DNA of 64,000 nucleotides from Sipunculus nudus (lineage: Eukaryota > Annelida > Sipuncula > Golfingiida > Sipunculidae): NCBI GenBank assembly GCA_026874595.1, contig CM049319.1, positions 64,596,417 through 64,660,416 on the forward strand, given 5' to 3'. Below, piece after piece: positions 24,170-34,985 of the stretch. The notes beneath the pieces were generated by a model, which made no database searches, was not told the origin of the DNA, and saw only the letters and a program-made list of their open reading frames with translations. The number at the start of each line of letters is the position of its first letter. The stretch's first letter is position 1. Both the position numbers and the translations under genes were made by a program.

Positions 24170-24411
24170 CTTTTGTTGTGGTGTATATAGAGGCCCCAAT
24201 GCATTGTGGGTGGCAGATTTTGAAGCCCAAAACGCTAACATTAGAAACGTACTCTAATGAGTCTGATATGCACACTGTGTCTGACCAGATAAAGTAATCC
24301 CCTCTCTTGAGATTGAAGCTTATTAAATGTGCCCATTCACCTACCTTTTGAAAAAGAACTGATGTGATTTCTGGCTTCCTCTGTGTATATTTAATTGATC
24401 TCAGGGTAATT
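24170..24411 (-). CDS. Candidate internal coding exon (242 nt), unknown protein
   Basis: Minus strand. The acceptor lies after 'tttttcccaccag' and the donor is AAAAG|GTATGA. The exon is one base plus 80 open codons plus one base (phase 2 in, phase 1 out). The peptide includes GDYFIWSDTVCISD and GFKICHPQCIGASIY; several Cys and aromatic residues suggest a folded, possibly extracellular domain, but this is inference. The phase fits the exon at 23,053-23,120. Sequence immediately upstream (24,415-24,453) was copied into 25,725-25,763, and the region beyond about 24,470 is a repeat, so the open frame to 24,506 overruns the true exon. An alternative shorter exon could begin after 'ctttatctggtcag'. 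No family was recognised. Confidence 0.4.
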
Positions 24412-24470
24412 CTGGTGGGAAAAATTCTTTTAAGGCCTTTGTGAAGGATGTATAGTTTCAGTGTTTTTAC

Positions 24471-24693
24471 TCTGGATATATATAATGATTGCAACTTTTG
24501 CAACAATTCTAATATTTTAACTTCTATTTTCAGTTTTTATTATTAAAAATTTATAAAACCTGTAAATAAAAAAAATGATTCAGATAAAAACTTTTTAATG
24601 GAAAAAGTGGATATGCTAAAAAAATAGGCTTATATATAAACTTAAATGCATTATTCCCTTGAAAGTGAAATAAAGGTATTACTATTAGTCCAT
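24471..24693 (+). repeat. Dispersed repeat, inverse copy at about 34,980-35,186
   Basis: The stretch from 'actctggatatatataatgattgcaac' to 'gaaagtgaaataaaggtattac' is the reverse complement of 34,985-35,186. The shared blocks are AT-rich and non-coding. Confidence 0.7.
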
Positions 24694-25510
24694 TCTTTCC
24701 ACTTGCCTGTCCATCTGTAAATTTTCATATGCATCACATTATCTCAAAACTTTTACTGTTTTTCTTCATGAGAGTCTTGTCAGAGTATTAGTTTGCAATC
24801 ATATATTTAGAACTTTACTATAACCAAGTAGGAGGGCCCCTTTCCTCTTAGCTTTTCATAATCTTATATAAATGAAAAAACATTACAATAGAATATTTCT
24901 ACATCCACCTTCGTGCTGCCCTCACTTTTCCCTTCTTGGAATCCCATCCCAAAGTCAGCCTCAGTAAGCAAGAACAAGATGAATCAGATGTATTCATACT
25001 TTAATATTTTGTATAACTATCCGTCCATAGGTACCTATGTACATGCCAGAAATTATGTCAGTATTGTGTAATATGTAGACACAGTGGGCATCACAATAAT
25101 GTACCTTGTCAAGACAAAAGAGATATTGTGTCATACAGTCACAAATTCATAAATCACTTCATCAGCATAGTTAATCATAACATCATATCTGTCAAATTGA
25201 AAGCTTGCAGACTACCATACACTTTAGATCCTTCAACAAATAGCCTTATCATCATTCTACTACTGCTTATTACTGCTGTCATTGCATTCATATTTGCTCA
25301 AATATATCACAATTTTCAACCCCTCCTAAATAAATAAAAAATAAACCACTATATTTGACTATTAATCCATCAGTCAGGTAATTTCATTTATCATTTACTC
25401 ACATATTACATTACATTCCTTTATAATAGCCCAACATGTCCATGATATTCATAAGCTTTATCGACTCAATATAGTATCACAGTGGAGAAACATTTATAGT
25501 CCAATCACGA
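24694..25510. other. Unassigned stretch
   Basis: A short inverse fragment of a class-1 module ('tacatgccagaaattatgtcagtattgtgtaat', split) lies at about 25,040-25,075. Otherwise no shared repeat and no supported exon. Confidence 0.35.
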
Positions 25511-25542
25511 TCAGCTGAGCGCCGTGACCCATGGGTCCCTTG
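25511..25542 (-). mobile_element. Orphan class-1 5' terminus (minus strand)
   Basis: On the minus strand: 'caagggacccatgggtcac' then 'ggcgctcagctga'. It matches 53,222-53,252. No class-1 3' hairpin is present to its left, so only the 5' end is kept. Confidence 0.7.
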
Positions 25543-25724
25543 TTTAATATATGTGGGGGCCCGCCAAAAAATCAAAATAAATTCAACAAGGGCATCTAGC
25601 ACCAAGTCAGATAAGCCAGAGCTTTGCAACAAGTGATCTTTCTACCTCTGCATATATATGCAACCTACCAACTTAGGGTATATGATTTTCCTGTTTGTCA
25701 AACATGTTGTTGATAAAAAAAATC
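25543..25724. other. Unassigned stretch left of the inverted duplication
   Basis: No repeat or coding signal recognised. Confidence 0.3.
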
Positions 25725-25763
25725 ATACATCCTTCACAAAGGCCTTAAAAGAATTTTTCCCAC
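25725..25763 (-). repeat. 39-bp copied segment at a rearrangement breakpoint
   Basis: An exact reverse-complement match, 39 of 39 bases, to 24,415-24,453. It ends exactly where the left arm of the inverted duplication begins (25,764). Confidence 0.8.
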
Positions 25764-27084
25764 GGCAAAAATATAAAATTGGTACCTCAAATTTTGCCCA
25801 AATTTGGCCACGGCACGTTTTTTTCCTGTAAGTACTGTGGATTTAATTTTCACAGCATGTACACATAAGGATTTAATCTGTTAAAAACTAAAATTTGAAA
25901 ATAAAAGCTGCAAAATTAGGCTAGTTATTGAATTTTTTTGGAGGCTCTTGTTGTATTCCCTTACATTGTCAAGCAGTCCACTTTGATGACTGTAGGTCAT
26001 TCAATGCACATCTCTATGCTCCCCAGGCTGTTGGCATAATGTCCCAAAAATCTCCTACCATACAAAATTGGGTCATTAGGACTTCGTTCCTTCGAGATAT
26101 TAAGGAAAAACCTCCATTTTCCATAAAAAAAGCCATTGTTACACTTCAATGCTGCCTCATATCAAAACCAATGATCTGTTTTTGATCATATTTAGTATTC
26201 ACATTCTCTCATACATTTTCTATGAACATACCAAAAATTAGGTCAGTATTGGGTAATATTTTGAATTTATGGGCCAAAATATAATGCAATTTTTAAAAAA
26301 TCAGGAAAAATATTTACTCACCTAACATGAGAATTGCTGAACCTAGAGAATTTTTTTCAGGAATATAACTTTATTTAAACAAGATTCAATTGTTTACCCA
26401 AAATTAGATCTGAATTTTGCAAATTTTTCAAGTTATTAGCATAAATAAAAAATCAATACCTTAAATTTTGTCCAACTTTGGCAATGGCACGTTTTTCCCT
26501 GTAAGCACTGTTGATTTAATTTTCACAGCATATATACATAAGGATTTAATCTTTTAAAATCTGAAATTTCAAAGAAATTGATAGGAAAGAATAGCTTTTA
26601 TTCACGTTTTCATACACCATGTCAGGTGTTGTTTACATCTAGCCCACCTAGTAGTACAGCCTTCACTTGCATTATGTAACCCACCCCAGGCAACTTGCCT
26701 TGGCTCAGCTTGGCCACTACCAGCAGGCTTCCCCTCTGCCCTGCACTCCCCCCCCCCCCCAGATGGTGCATAAACTAGATGAATGTTATTATTTTCTGTA
26801 TTTGATTCATTCTTATTCTAGGCTATCTATGCTACATTTTAGATTTTGTTTTGTACCACCAGGGTTACAATGATTAAAGTGCACATTTAATTGTGTCCAC
26901 AAAGTAGTTTAGTTTAGTTTAGTTTAGTTTATTCAACTCAGAAGGACCCCTTTCGGGGTATACAGAGTCATGCAATACATTATAAAGAAATTCTTACATG
27001 GCAAGATCACATGTGATATAAAACAAGTTTTACATAGTCATCCAATGATCAATAACAATCAATATACGACAAAAGCACATTTCT
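25764..27084 (-). repeat. Left arm of large inverted duplication (about 1.32 kb)
   Basis: Reverse complement of 27,937-29,089 plus 37,290-37,461. The arms share a class-1-type A module, a 'catgtcaggtgttgtttacatctagcccacctag'-type block (a longer shared stretch), a C/G tract, a (TTTAG)n tail and the LINE 3' end. Where I compared them, identity looks about 95-98%. Differences include cacatg/ctcatg, ccaatg/cgaatg and a 9-bp gap near 26,043. Confidence 0.85.
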
Positions 27085-27936
27085 AACCTGAGTATAAAAA
27101 GAAGATAATATGCAACATACCAATATACTAACATCCGCATAAAGATAGGAACACCTATCTGAAAATAATACTGACACTAAGATGGTAAAATAATTATTTG
27201 TAATGTGTATATATAGGATGTTCCCTGGGTGTATCAAGTGCAGTAATATTTTTAATTTAATGCTGATATGATTTTCTTTACAAATTTAGCTAAGTTTGGT
27301 AGTTGTAATCGATCCTCAGTATTGAACAATAGGTGCATTTTTAAGGTGTTTGGTCTAGTCAGGTAAAACTTTGGTATTAGGCGGGATCTTTCTGTCTTGA
27401 AGGTAGTACATTCAAACAAATAATGAAACTCATCACCGTGGGTATTTAGATTACATAATGTGCATAGACTAGAATGTTTTTTATGTTTAAAAAGACTAAT
27501 ATGAGATGGAAGTTTGTGATTTGCACACCGAAATTTAATCATGGCATTTCTCTCTGAGAGGTTAAGTGTATTTAAATACTTTTCAAAGCCAAAGTCCTGC
27601 TTAATTATCCTATAACTGTGGCACAGTTTGTTTTCTGCCAATTCATTATGCCAATTTTGCTTACAGATATCATTAAGTCTGAGCTCTATGCTCCTTTGTA
27701 ACCATTTCTTGTTAACATCATGACCGGTGTTCCACATGGATGAGTATCCACATCTATTGAGAATACTTTTGATCTTTGATGCCCATACTGGTTTAAATTC
27801 ATTGCTGTCATAGAGTTTTTTCTGAAGACTAAACATGATAAATGACAACTTGTGCTGCTTTCCTTCCAATTAATTTTATCCAATAGTTGATCATTCTTCT
27901 TTCAATAAGATTGTCAATAGGAGTTCTATGTGAAAT
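26904..27936 (-). mobile_element. 5'-truncated LINE (non-LTR retrotransposon)
   Basis: Minus strand: degraded ORF2 3' end (27,252-27,936), about 320 bp of 3' UTR including 'ccgaaaggggtccttctgagttgaataaac', then a (TAAAC)n tail at 26,904-26,930. A tail of short tandem repeats instead of poly(A) is common in some non-LTR clades. The insertion lies in a repeat also present without the LINE at about 35,585-35,600 ('caccactttgtggacac'), giving an empty-site comparison. The 5' end is lost at the junction with the right arm. Confidence 0.75.
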
Positions 27937-28047
27937 ATGCGCTTTTGTCGTATATTGATTGTTATTGATCATTCGATGACTATGTAAAATTTGTTTTATA
28001 TCACATGAGATCTTGCCATGTAAGAATTTCTTTATAATGTATTGCAT
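27252..28047 (-). pseudogene. LINE ORF2 C-terminal remnant (frameshifted)
   Basis: Two minus-strand frames: 28,047-27,829 (containing RTPIDNLIERRMINYWIKL) and 27,869-27,252 (205 codons, ending in a stop). They overlap near 27,869-27,885, where a frameshift separates the RMINYW block from a GKQHKLSFIM block. The second frame has a late Cys/His cluster CTLCNLNTHGDEFHYLFEC (C-x2-C ... H ... C) and a basic tail ending NLAKFVKKI. This order is the usual C-terminal end of reverse-transcriptase ORFs in invertebrate LINEs, downstream of the RT catalytic domain, which is absent here. The copy is dead. Clade assignment is not possible from this fragment. Confidence 0.75.
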
Positions 28048-29089
28048 GACTCTGTATACCCCGAAAGGGGTCCTTCTGAGTTGAATAAACTAAACTAAAC
28101 TAAACTAAACTACTTTGTGGACACAATTAAATGTGCACTTTAATCATTGTAACCCTGGTGGTACAAAACAAAATCTAAAATGTAGCATAGATAGCCTAGA
28201 ATAAGAATGAATCAAATACAGAAAATAATAACATTCATCTAGTTTATGCACCATCTGGGGGGGGGGGGGAGTGCAGGGCAGAGGGGAAGCCTGCTGGTAG
28301 TGGCCAAGCTGAGCCAAGGCAAGTTGCCTGGGGTGGGTTACATAATGCAAGTGAAGGCTGTACTACTAGGTGGGCTAGATGTAAACAACACCTGACATGG
28401 TGTATGAAAACGTGAATAAAAGCTATTCTTTCCAATCAATTTCTTTGAAATTTCAGATTTTAAAAGATTAAATCCTTATGTATATATGCTGTGAAAATTA
28501 AATCAACAGTGCTTACAGGGAAAATCGTGCCATTGCCAAAGTTGGACAAAATTTAAGGTATTGATTTTTTATTTATGCTATTAACTTGAAAAATTTGCAA
28601 AATTCAGATCTAATTTTGGGTAAACAATTGAATCTTGTTTAAATAAAGTTATATTCCTGAAAAAAGTCTCTAGGTTCAGCAATTCTCATGTTAGGTGAGT
28701 AAATATATTTCCTGATTTTTTAAAAATTGCATTATATTTTGGCCCATAAATTCAAAATATTACCCAATACTGACCTAATTTTTGGTATGTTCATAGAAAA
28801 TGTATGAGAGAATGTGAATACTAAATATGATCAAAAACAGATCATTGGTTTTGATATTAGGCAGCCTTGAAGTGTAACAATGGCTTTTTTTATGGAAAAC
28901 GGAGGTTTTTCCTTAATATCTCGAAGGAGCAAAGTCCTAATGACCCAATTTTTGGTATGGTAGGAGATTTTGGGGACATCTAACATTATGCCAACAGCCT
29001 GGGGAGCATAGAGATGTGCATTGAATGACCTACAGTCATCAAAGTGGACTGCTTGACAATGTAAGGGAATACAACAAGAGCCTCCAAAA
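27937..29089 (+). repeat. Right arm of the inverted duplication, first part
   Basis: Inverse of 25,936-27,084, including a LINE 3' end with an (AAACT)n tail (28,087-28,111). It stops at 'gcctccaaaa', where a class-1 element begins; the remainder of the arm is at 37,290-37,461. A third, non-inverted copy of the outer part lies at 35,590-36,230. Confidence 0.85.
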
Positions 29090-29934
29090 CAAGGGACCTA
29101 TGGGTCACGACGCTCAGCTGTTATATATGATAAAAAAATATTATTAAGAAATGAGGCACATGCTGGTTTTGTGTGGTAATAAATATAAGCTGTATTATGA
29201 GTTGTTGTTGTTTAACTTGTGTATAATTCTGATAGTACCTTTGGAGACAGGGAAGAGGATTGATTTCATTTATTTTATTAACAAATGAAGTACTACTGTC
29301 ACACAGATTTTGACTTGGCCATATAACTTATAAGCAGAACAAATAATATAAGAGTTTAACTATTTATTTAAAAAATTACAAATATTGTCCCAAATATAAT
29401 TTTTATTAAAAATAATAAGAGAATCATATGATTTTTTAAAATGAAATATAACTGATATGATTATTAAAATAATATTAAAGAATATATTCATGAATGCATT
29501 CATGAATACATTTTGAAAGTATTTGCACGAGTATTCATATACTTTCATTTTTACCTGAATTCCCATTCTTTATGCAAGAAATTTTATAATGGAGTACATA
29601 ATCATATTCGTATTTAAATACAATTACAAAGTACTCGCACCATGTCTGGTATTTATTCAGTTTTCACCAAACAAAGATGTTGAGAATCCAGAATATACAA
29701 AATTCACACATTTAAATAATGATCATAAGTACCTGGTTTTATGGCCTTTATTTATATAACAAGTGACCCATGGGTCATGACGCTCAGCTGACTGGGAAGA
29801 GATTCGCAAAAGGAAATTTTATCATCAGAATGGTAGTATATACCCATTCAACTGAAGCATCAAACAGATTAACCAACAGGCCAAGATTTAGTCTGTATTT
29901 ATATATCTCAAAAATAGAGAAAAATGTGTAAACT

Positions 29935-31112
29935 TTTAAAACTAGAATACGGGTAACCGACAAGTGACTACATGTATCTGCCAAAATCAGATAGTGAGGC
30001 ATGGATTGAGTGGCAAGGGGAAATAGAGTGAGGTATGTTGCATATTAGCATGGATGTCTGCAGCCTAAATGTGTATGTAGGTTGTGCCACCTACCACAAA
30101 TCCAGAAAGCTGTCCAAGTTGTATACACCTGCAAAATTTTAGGCAGAAAAGTCAAACCACTACATGTATATGAGCGATTTTTGCCCATGGCAGACAAACA
30201 GACAAACACTGTGCAAAAATCTTTCCAGGTAACCCCTCCAGTTTTGTGCATGATAAAGACCTATGTGAGATCTAAACACATGCACAATTTTGGCCCAATC
30301 GGTCAAATGGTTCCTGAGATATGAGCTTGGATGTGTCCAGCATTAACTAGAATGTAGGTGGCGCCACCTGTCATAAAATCAAGAAAGCTGTCCACGATGT
30401 ATAAACCTGCAAAATTTTAGGCAGTTATGTCGATCCACTACAGAGAAATGAGTAATTTTAGGCCACGGCAGACTAACAGACAGACGCTGTGCAAACATTG
30501 TTACAGGTGGCGCCACCATTTTTTGTGTATGTTACAGAGCTATCAAAGGGCTACATTTGTATAAATTTTATTTCCTGATCGGTCAAACGGTTCCCGAGAT
30601 ATAAGCTTGGATGTCATCAGTGTGAACGTGAACGTAGGTGGCGCCACCTGTCATAAAATCAAGAAAGCTATCCTGGATGTATACACATGACGAATTTCAG
30701 GTGAATTAGTCAATTCACTGCAGAGATATGAGTGATTTTAACCCAAGGCAGATGAACAGATGGACACTGTGCAAACATGGTTACAGGTGGCGCCACCATT
30801 TTTTGTGTATGTTATAAAGCAATCCAAGGGCTACATTTGTATCAATTTTATTTCCTGATCGGTCAAACGGTTCCCGAGATATGAGGGTTTATGAGTGGAA
30901 ACAGACCCACAAATGGACACTGGATAGAGAGGAAAGGTCAGAGGTCAATGCAAATTGGTTAGGCACCAGTTCACATGTGACCCGATAATAGGTGTAAGTT
31001 TGGGAAAAATCGGTCCATTAGTCTCCGAGGAGCTCTCTGGAAACGAACGCGGCGGCGGCGGAGGAACTCGGTCAAAAACATAGTATCCGCAAAACTTCGT
31101 TTTGGCGGATAC
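29935..31112 (+). mobile_element. Class-2 element (family C) nested in class-1
   Basis: The 5' end is 'actagaatacgggta' and TATCTGCC. The 3' end is a hairpin at 31,083-31,112: arms GTATCCGCAAAAC and GTTTTGGCGGATAC, loop TTC, one bulge, then AAAAA. Perfect GGTGGCGCCACC copies lie at 30,357, 30,506, 30,637 and 30,786, in two alternating contexts ('taggt...tgtcataaaatc' and 'caggt...attttttgtg'). A 'gcggcggcgg' run near 31,050 is local. Non-coding. Confidence 0.8.
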
Positions 31113-33167
31113 AAAAATACAGGTGGCTCCACCAGTCTGCAGAAACTAATAAAAACACTTAATGGTCAATATCCATGCAAAAAATCATGGTGATCTCTGC
31201 ATTAGTTGTTCAGATACTTCAGTTTTTGTATCAAATTGTCCATTATTCTGAGGGATACTTTGGAGTCCTATAGCTTGAAGGATATGGGTAACAGAGACCT
31301 AATTTCAAGTTTCCACAGGCACCTTTCATGGGCCTCCTTGCATGACAAGAATGAAGATTCTAGGTCCAGTTGTTGCGATTTGTACCCTGTTGACAGATAA
31401 CCACATCTTTAAAGGTCTCAAAAAAAAGAAAAAAATTCGTAAAAATTTGAAAAAAAAAATAGAGGTGGCACACCCAGTCTGCAGAAACTGATGAACAGCT
31501 CATGATCAATATGTATGCCGAAAATCATGACCATCAGTGTTGTAGTTATTGAAATACTGCAGTTTTTGTATCAAATTTTCCAATATTCTGGGGGGGGGGG
31601 TATTTTGGACCCATACAACTTAAAGAATATGGGTAACAGAGACCTGATTTCAAGTTTCCATGGAGACTTTACATGGGTCTCCCTGTGTGTCAAGAATGAA
31701 GATTCTTGGTCCAGTTTTTATGATTTGTGCCCTGTTAACAGATGTTCATATCTTTAAAGGTCTCAAAAATACAGAAAAATTTCGTAAAAAAAAACGAACA
31801 AATACAGGTGGTGCCACCAGTCTGCAGAAACTTATGAAACACTCCATGATCAATATCCATGCAAACAATTATGGTTATCTCTGCATTAGTTGTTCAGATA
31901 CTTTAGCTTTTGTATCAAATTTTCCATTATTCTGAGCTGTACTTTGGAGTGCCATAGCTCAAAGGATATGGGTAACAGAGACCAAATTTCAGGTTTCCAT
32001 GGAGACTTATCATGGGTCTCCCTGTGTGTCAAGAACGAAGATTCTAGGTCCAGTCGTTACGATTTGTACCCTGTTGACAGATAACTACATCCTTAAAGGT
32101 CTCAAAAATGGAGAAAACAATTCGTGAACATTGAAAAATACAGGTGGCGCCACCAGTCTGCACAAACTGATGAAACATCTCATGATCAATATGTATGTCG
32201 AAAATCATGACCATCAGTGATGTAGTTAATGAGATATTGAAGTTTTTGTATGAAATTTTTGACTATTCTGGGGGGTAATTTTTGGCCCCATAGCTCGAAG
32301 GATATGGGTAACAGAGACCTAATTTCTGGTTTCCATGGAGACTTTTCATAGGTCTCTCAGTGTGTCGAAAATGAAGATTCTAGGTCCAGTCGTTATGATT
32401 TGTGCCACACTAACAGATGACAGCATCCTCAAAGGTCTCAAAAATAGAGGAAAAAATCGTAAAAAATCAAACAGTACAGGTGGCGCCACCAGTCTGCAGG
32501 AACTGATCGAACATCTCATGATCAATATGTATGCCAAAAATGAAGACCATCAGTGATGTAGTTATTGAGATATTGAAGTTTTTGTATGAAATTTTTTACT
32601 ATTCTGGGGGGTACTTTGGGGCCCCATAGCTCAAAGGATATGGGTAACAGAGACCTAATTTCTGGTTTCCAAGGAGATTTTTCATGGACCTCTCAGTGTG
32701 TCAAGAAATAAGATTCTAAGTCCAGTCTTTATGATTTGTGCCTTGTTAACAGATGTTCACATTTTTAAAGGTCTCAAAAATAGAGAAAAAAATTCGTAAA
32801 AAATCGAAAAATACAGGTGGCGCCACCAGTCTGCAGGAAGTGATGTAACATCTCATGATCAATAGGTATGCCAAAAATCATGACCATCAGTCAAGTAGTT
32901 AATGAGATATTGAAGTTTTTGTATGAAATTTTTGACTTTTCTGGGGGGTACTTTGGGGCCACATAGCTCGAAGGATATGAGTAACAGAGACCTAATTTCT
33001 GGTTTCCAAGGAGATTTTTTATGGACCTCTCAGAATCCCAAGTTACAAGGTTCTAGGTCCAGCGGTTACGATTTGTGCCTGGTTAACGGACGGACAGACG
33101 GACAGACGGACGACGGACAAAGAGTGATCGCTATAGCTCAGATGACTTTCAGTCAGCTGAGCTAAAA
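31113..33167 (+). repeat. Second family-B tandem array, six units
   Basis: Anchors at 31,122, 31,464, 31,807, 32,143, 32,479 and 32,816 (the last three perfect GGTGGCGCCACC), spaced 336-343 bp. It ends in a gacggacagacgg tract (33,087-33,118) and the class-1 hairpin. Unit order and variants parallel the 1.2-4.9 kb array, so both descend from a common multi-unit element. Confidence 0.85.
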
Positions 33168-34985
33168 AAATAACTTTAAAAAATTCATTTTGGACTAATT
33201 TCACATCAATGTACACACTAGACACAGTAGGAATCTAGATTAATATTATCAACTGCATCTTTGTCTATCAATAATTTCCTTCACATAATCCCTAATGATT
33301 AGTAATGTATAATATGATTTACTTCTTTATCATTAAAATTGAACTGAAAAATGCCATAGGTGACTGCATGGTGTTATTTGGAATATGTGACATTCTACCC
33401 ATCGATACAAGATTCTTATATCATCAGTAACTGCAAGTTAATTTCCTGTTATTATAAACTAACAAATTCCTTTTCTATTTTTCTTTAATTTGTTATTAAA
33501 AACCAATAAAAATTTATTAATTTATTGTTTACTGTTATGTTGTTGGTTAAAACTACTAGATGAGTTTGGTTGGACACCTGGATCAACTGTGGCTGGCCAT
33601 AAGCTGCCTGGATTCTCGCCTCAAGCGTGCATAATTTGATGAAAGGTCAACAAGGTCAATAAAGTGGTGACTCTAGAGGGGCTGGAGAGTGCCAAAGTCT
33701 GACAGGGTCTCATATATATTTGGCCAATTTCTTTTAGCTTTCTAAACTAAAAAGCTGAAATCCTTATGTGTGCATGATGTGAAAATTATATCAACAGTGC
33801 TCACGGGAAACAAACGTGCCATGGTCACAGTTGGGCAAAATTTAAGGTACTAATTTTATATTTATGCTAATAACTTATAAAATTTGAAAAATTCAGAACT
33901 AATTTTGGGTATTCAATTGAATCTTGATTAAATTATGTTACATCCCTGACAAAAAAATCTCTAGCTTCAGCAATGCCCTTGTTAAGGAAGTAAATATATT
34001 TCTTGATTTTTTACAAAGTGCATTATGTTTGGGCCCATAACTTAAAACAATTACGCAATACTGACATCATTCTGGCATGTGCATAGAGAATGAAAAATAT
34101 GTATATTATTTATGATTAAACTCAGATCAGTGGTTTTGATATTAGGCAGTCTTGAAGTGTAACAATGGGTTTTTAATGGAAAAATGAAGTTTTTCATTAA
34201 TATCTCGAAGGTATTAAGTCCTAGTGACCAAATTCTTGGCATGGTAGGGGATTTTGGAGACATCTAACTGTATGCCGAATTTAAGGAACTTAGAGCTGAA
34301 GCTGGGGAGCTGAGCTCTTGCAAACTGCATAACACTAGCTTGATGTAAACAATATGTTACGTGGTGCTTGAAAACTTGATTAAAATCTACAGTTTTTGAT
34401 CAACTGGTTTCAAATTTTCGGTGTTAACAGTTGAAATGCTAACAAAAACATGCTGTGAAAATTAAATCCACAGTACATACAGTAAAAAAAACGTGCCATG
34501 GTCAAAGTTGGGCAAAATTTAAGGTACCAATTTTTAATTTTTATTAATATTTTTAAAAAATTTAAAAGATTTTCATCTAATTTTGGGTATACAATTTAAT
34601 TTTGATTGATTAAAGTTATATTACTGGAAAAAAGGTCCATAGCTCTAACGTTTTTTTGTATTAAGTGATCAAATATCTTTCCTGATTTTTTACAAAATGC
34701 ATCATGTTTGGGCCCATAACTTTTTTAAATTAAATAATACAGACATAATTTCTGGCATGTATATAGGAACTATATAGAGGAATATTTATAGGAAATATGA
34801 GGAAAAACAGATAAGTGGTTTTGATATTAGGCAGTCCTGAAGTGTGAAAATAGGTTTTAAATAAAAAATTGAGGTTTTTCCTTAATTTCTCAAAGGAACG
34901 AAGTTGCAAAGACCCAGTTTTCGGCTTGGTAGGAGATCTTGGGGACATCTAACATTATGCAAAATTTTGGATTCCTAGGTCTGGA
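33168..34985 (+). mobile_element. Composite class-1 element: AT body, A' and truncated A module
   Basis: Continues the sequence interrupted at 29,759. The body 33,180-33,720 matches 5750-6300, A' matches 1-430 and A is cut at 'gattcctaggtctgga' before its ACGG tract. An unrelated repeat (inverse of 24,471-24,693) follows at once. Confidence 0.7.

Larger units (their letters stand above)
29760..33167 (+). mobile_element. Complete class-1 element with nested class-2 and family-B array
   Basis: The 5' end carries a perfect 14-bp palindrome TGACCCATGGGTCA (29,764-29,777) and GCTCAGCTGACT (29,782-29,793). The 3' end carries the exact inverse AGTCAGCTGAGC (33,151-33,162) in a 14-bp hairpin (33,134-33,164), then A7. 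Relative to the collinear copy at about 5731, this block is an insertion into an A-rich site. The interior is a class-2 element (about 29,935-31,112) and a family-B array. Confidence 0.85.

Noticed and set aside
24919-24956. Short minus-strand exon candidate before GTGAGG
   Set aside because: No reading frame gives the phase needed by the next candidate exon without a stop, and the acceptor is poor.
26667-26873. Identical 68-codon ORFs at 26,667-26,873 (+) and 28,144-28,350 (-)
   Set aside because: They are the same non-coding repeat in the two arms of the inverted duplication. The third copy at about 35,600-35,920 does not keep the frame.
26904-26930. Telomere-like (TTTAG)n
   Set aside because: It is the tail of the LINE, also seen inverted at 28,087-28,111, and not a terminal telomere array.
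25764-29089. Inverted repeat as a sequencing fold-back artefact
   Set aside because: The arms differ by several percent, surround a unique LINE-containing centre, and only one arm carries the 8.2-kb insertion; an artefact would give identical arms. Long reads would still be the final test.
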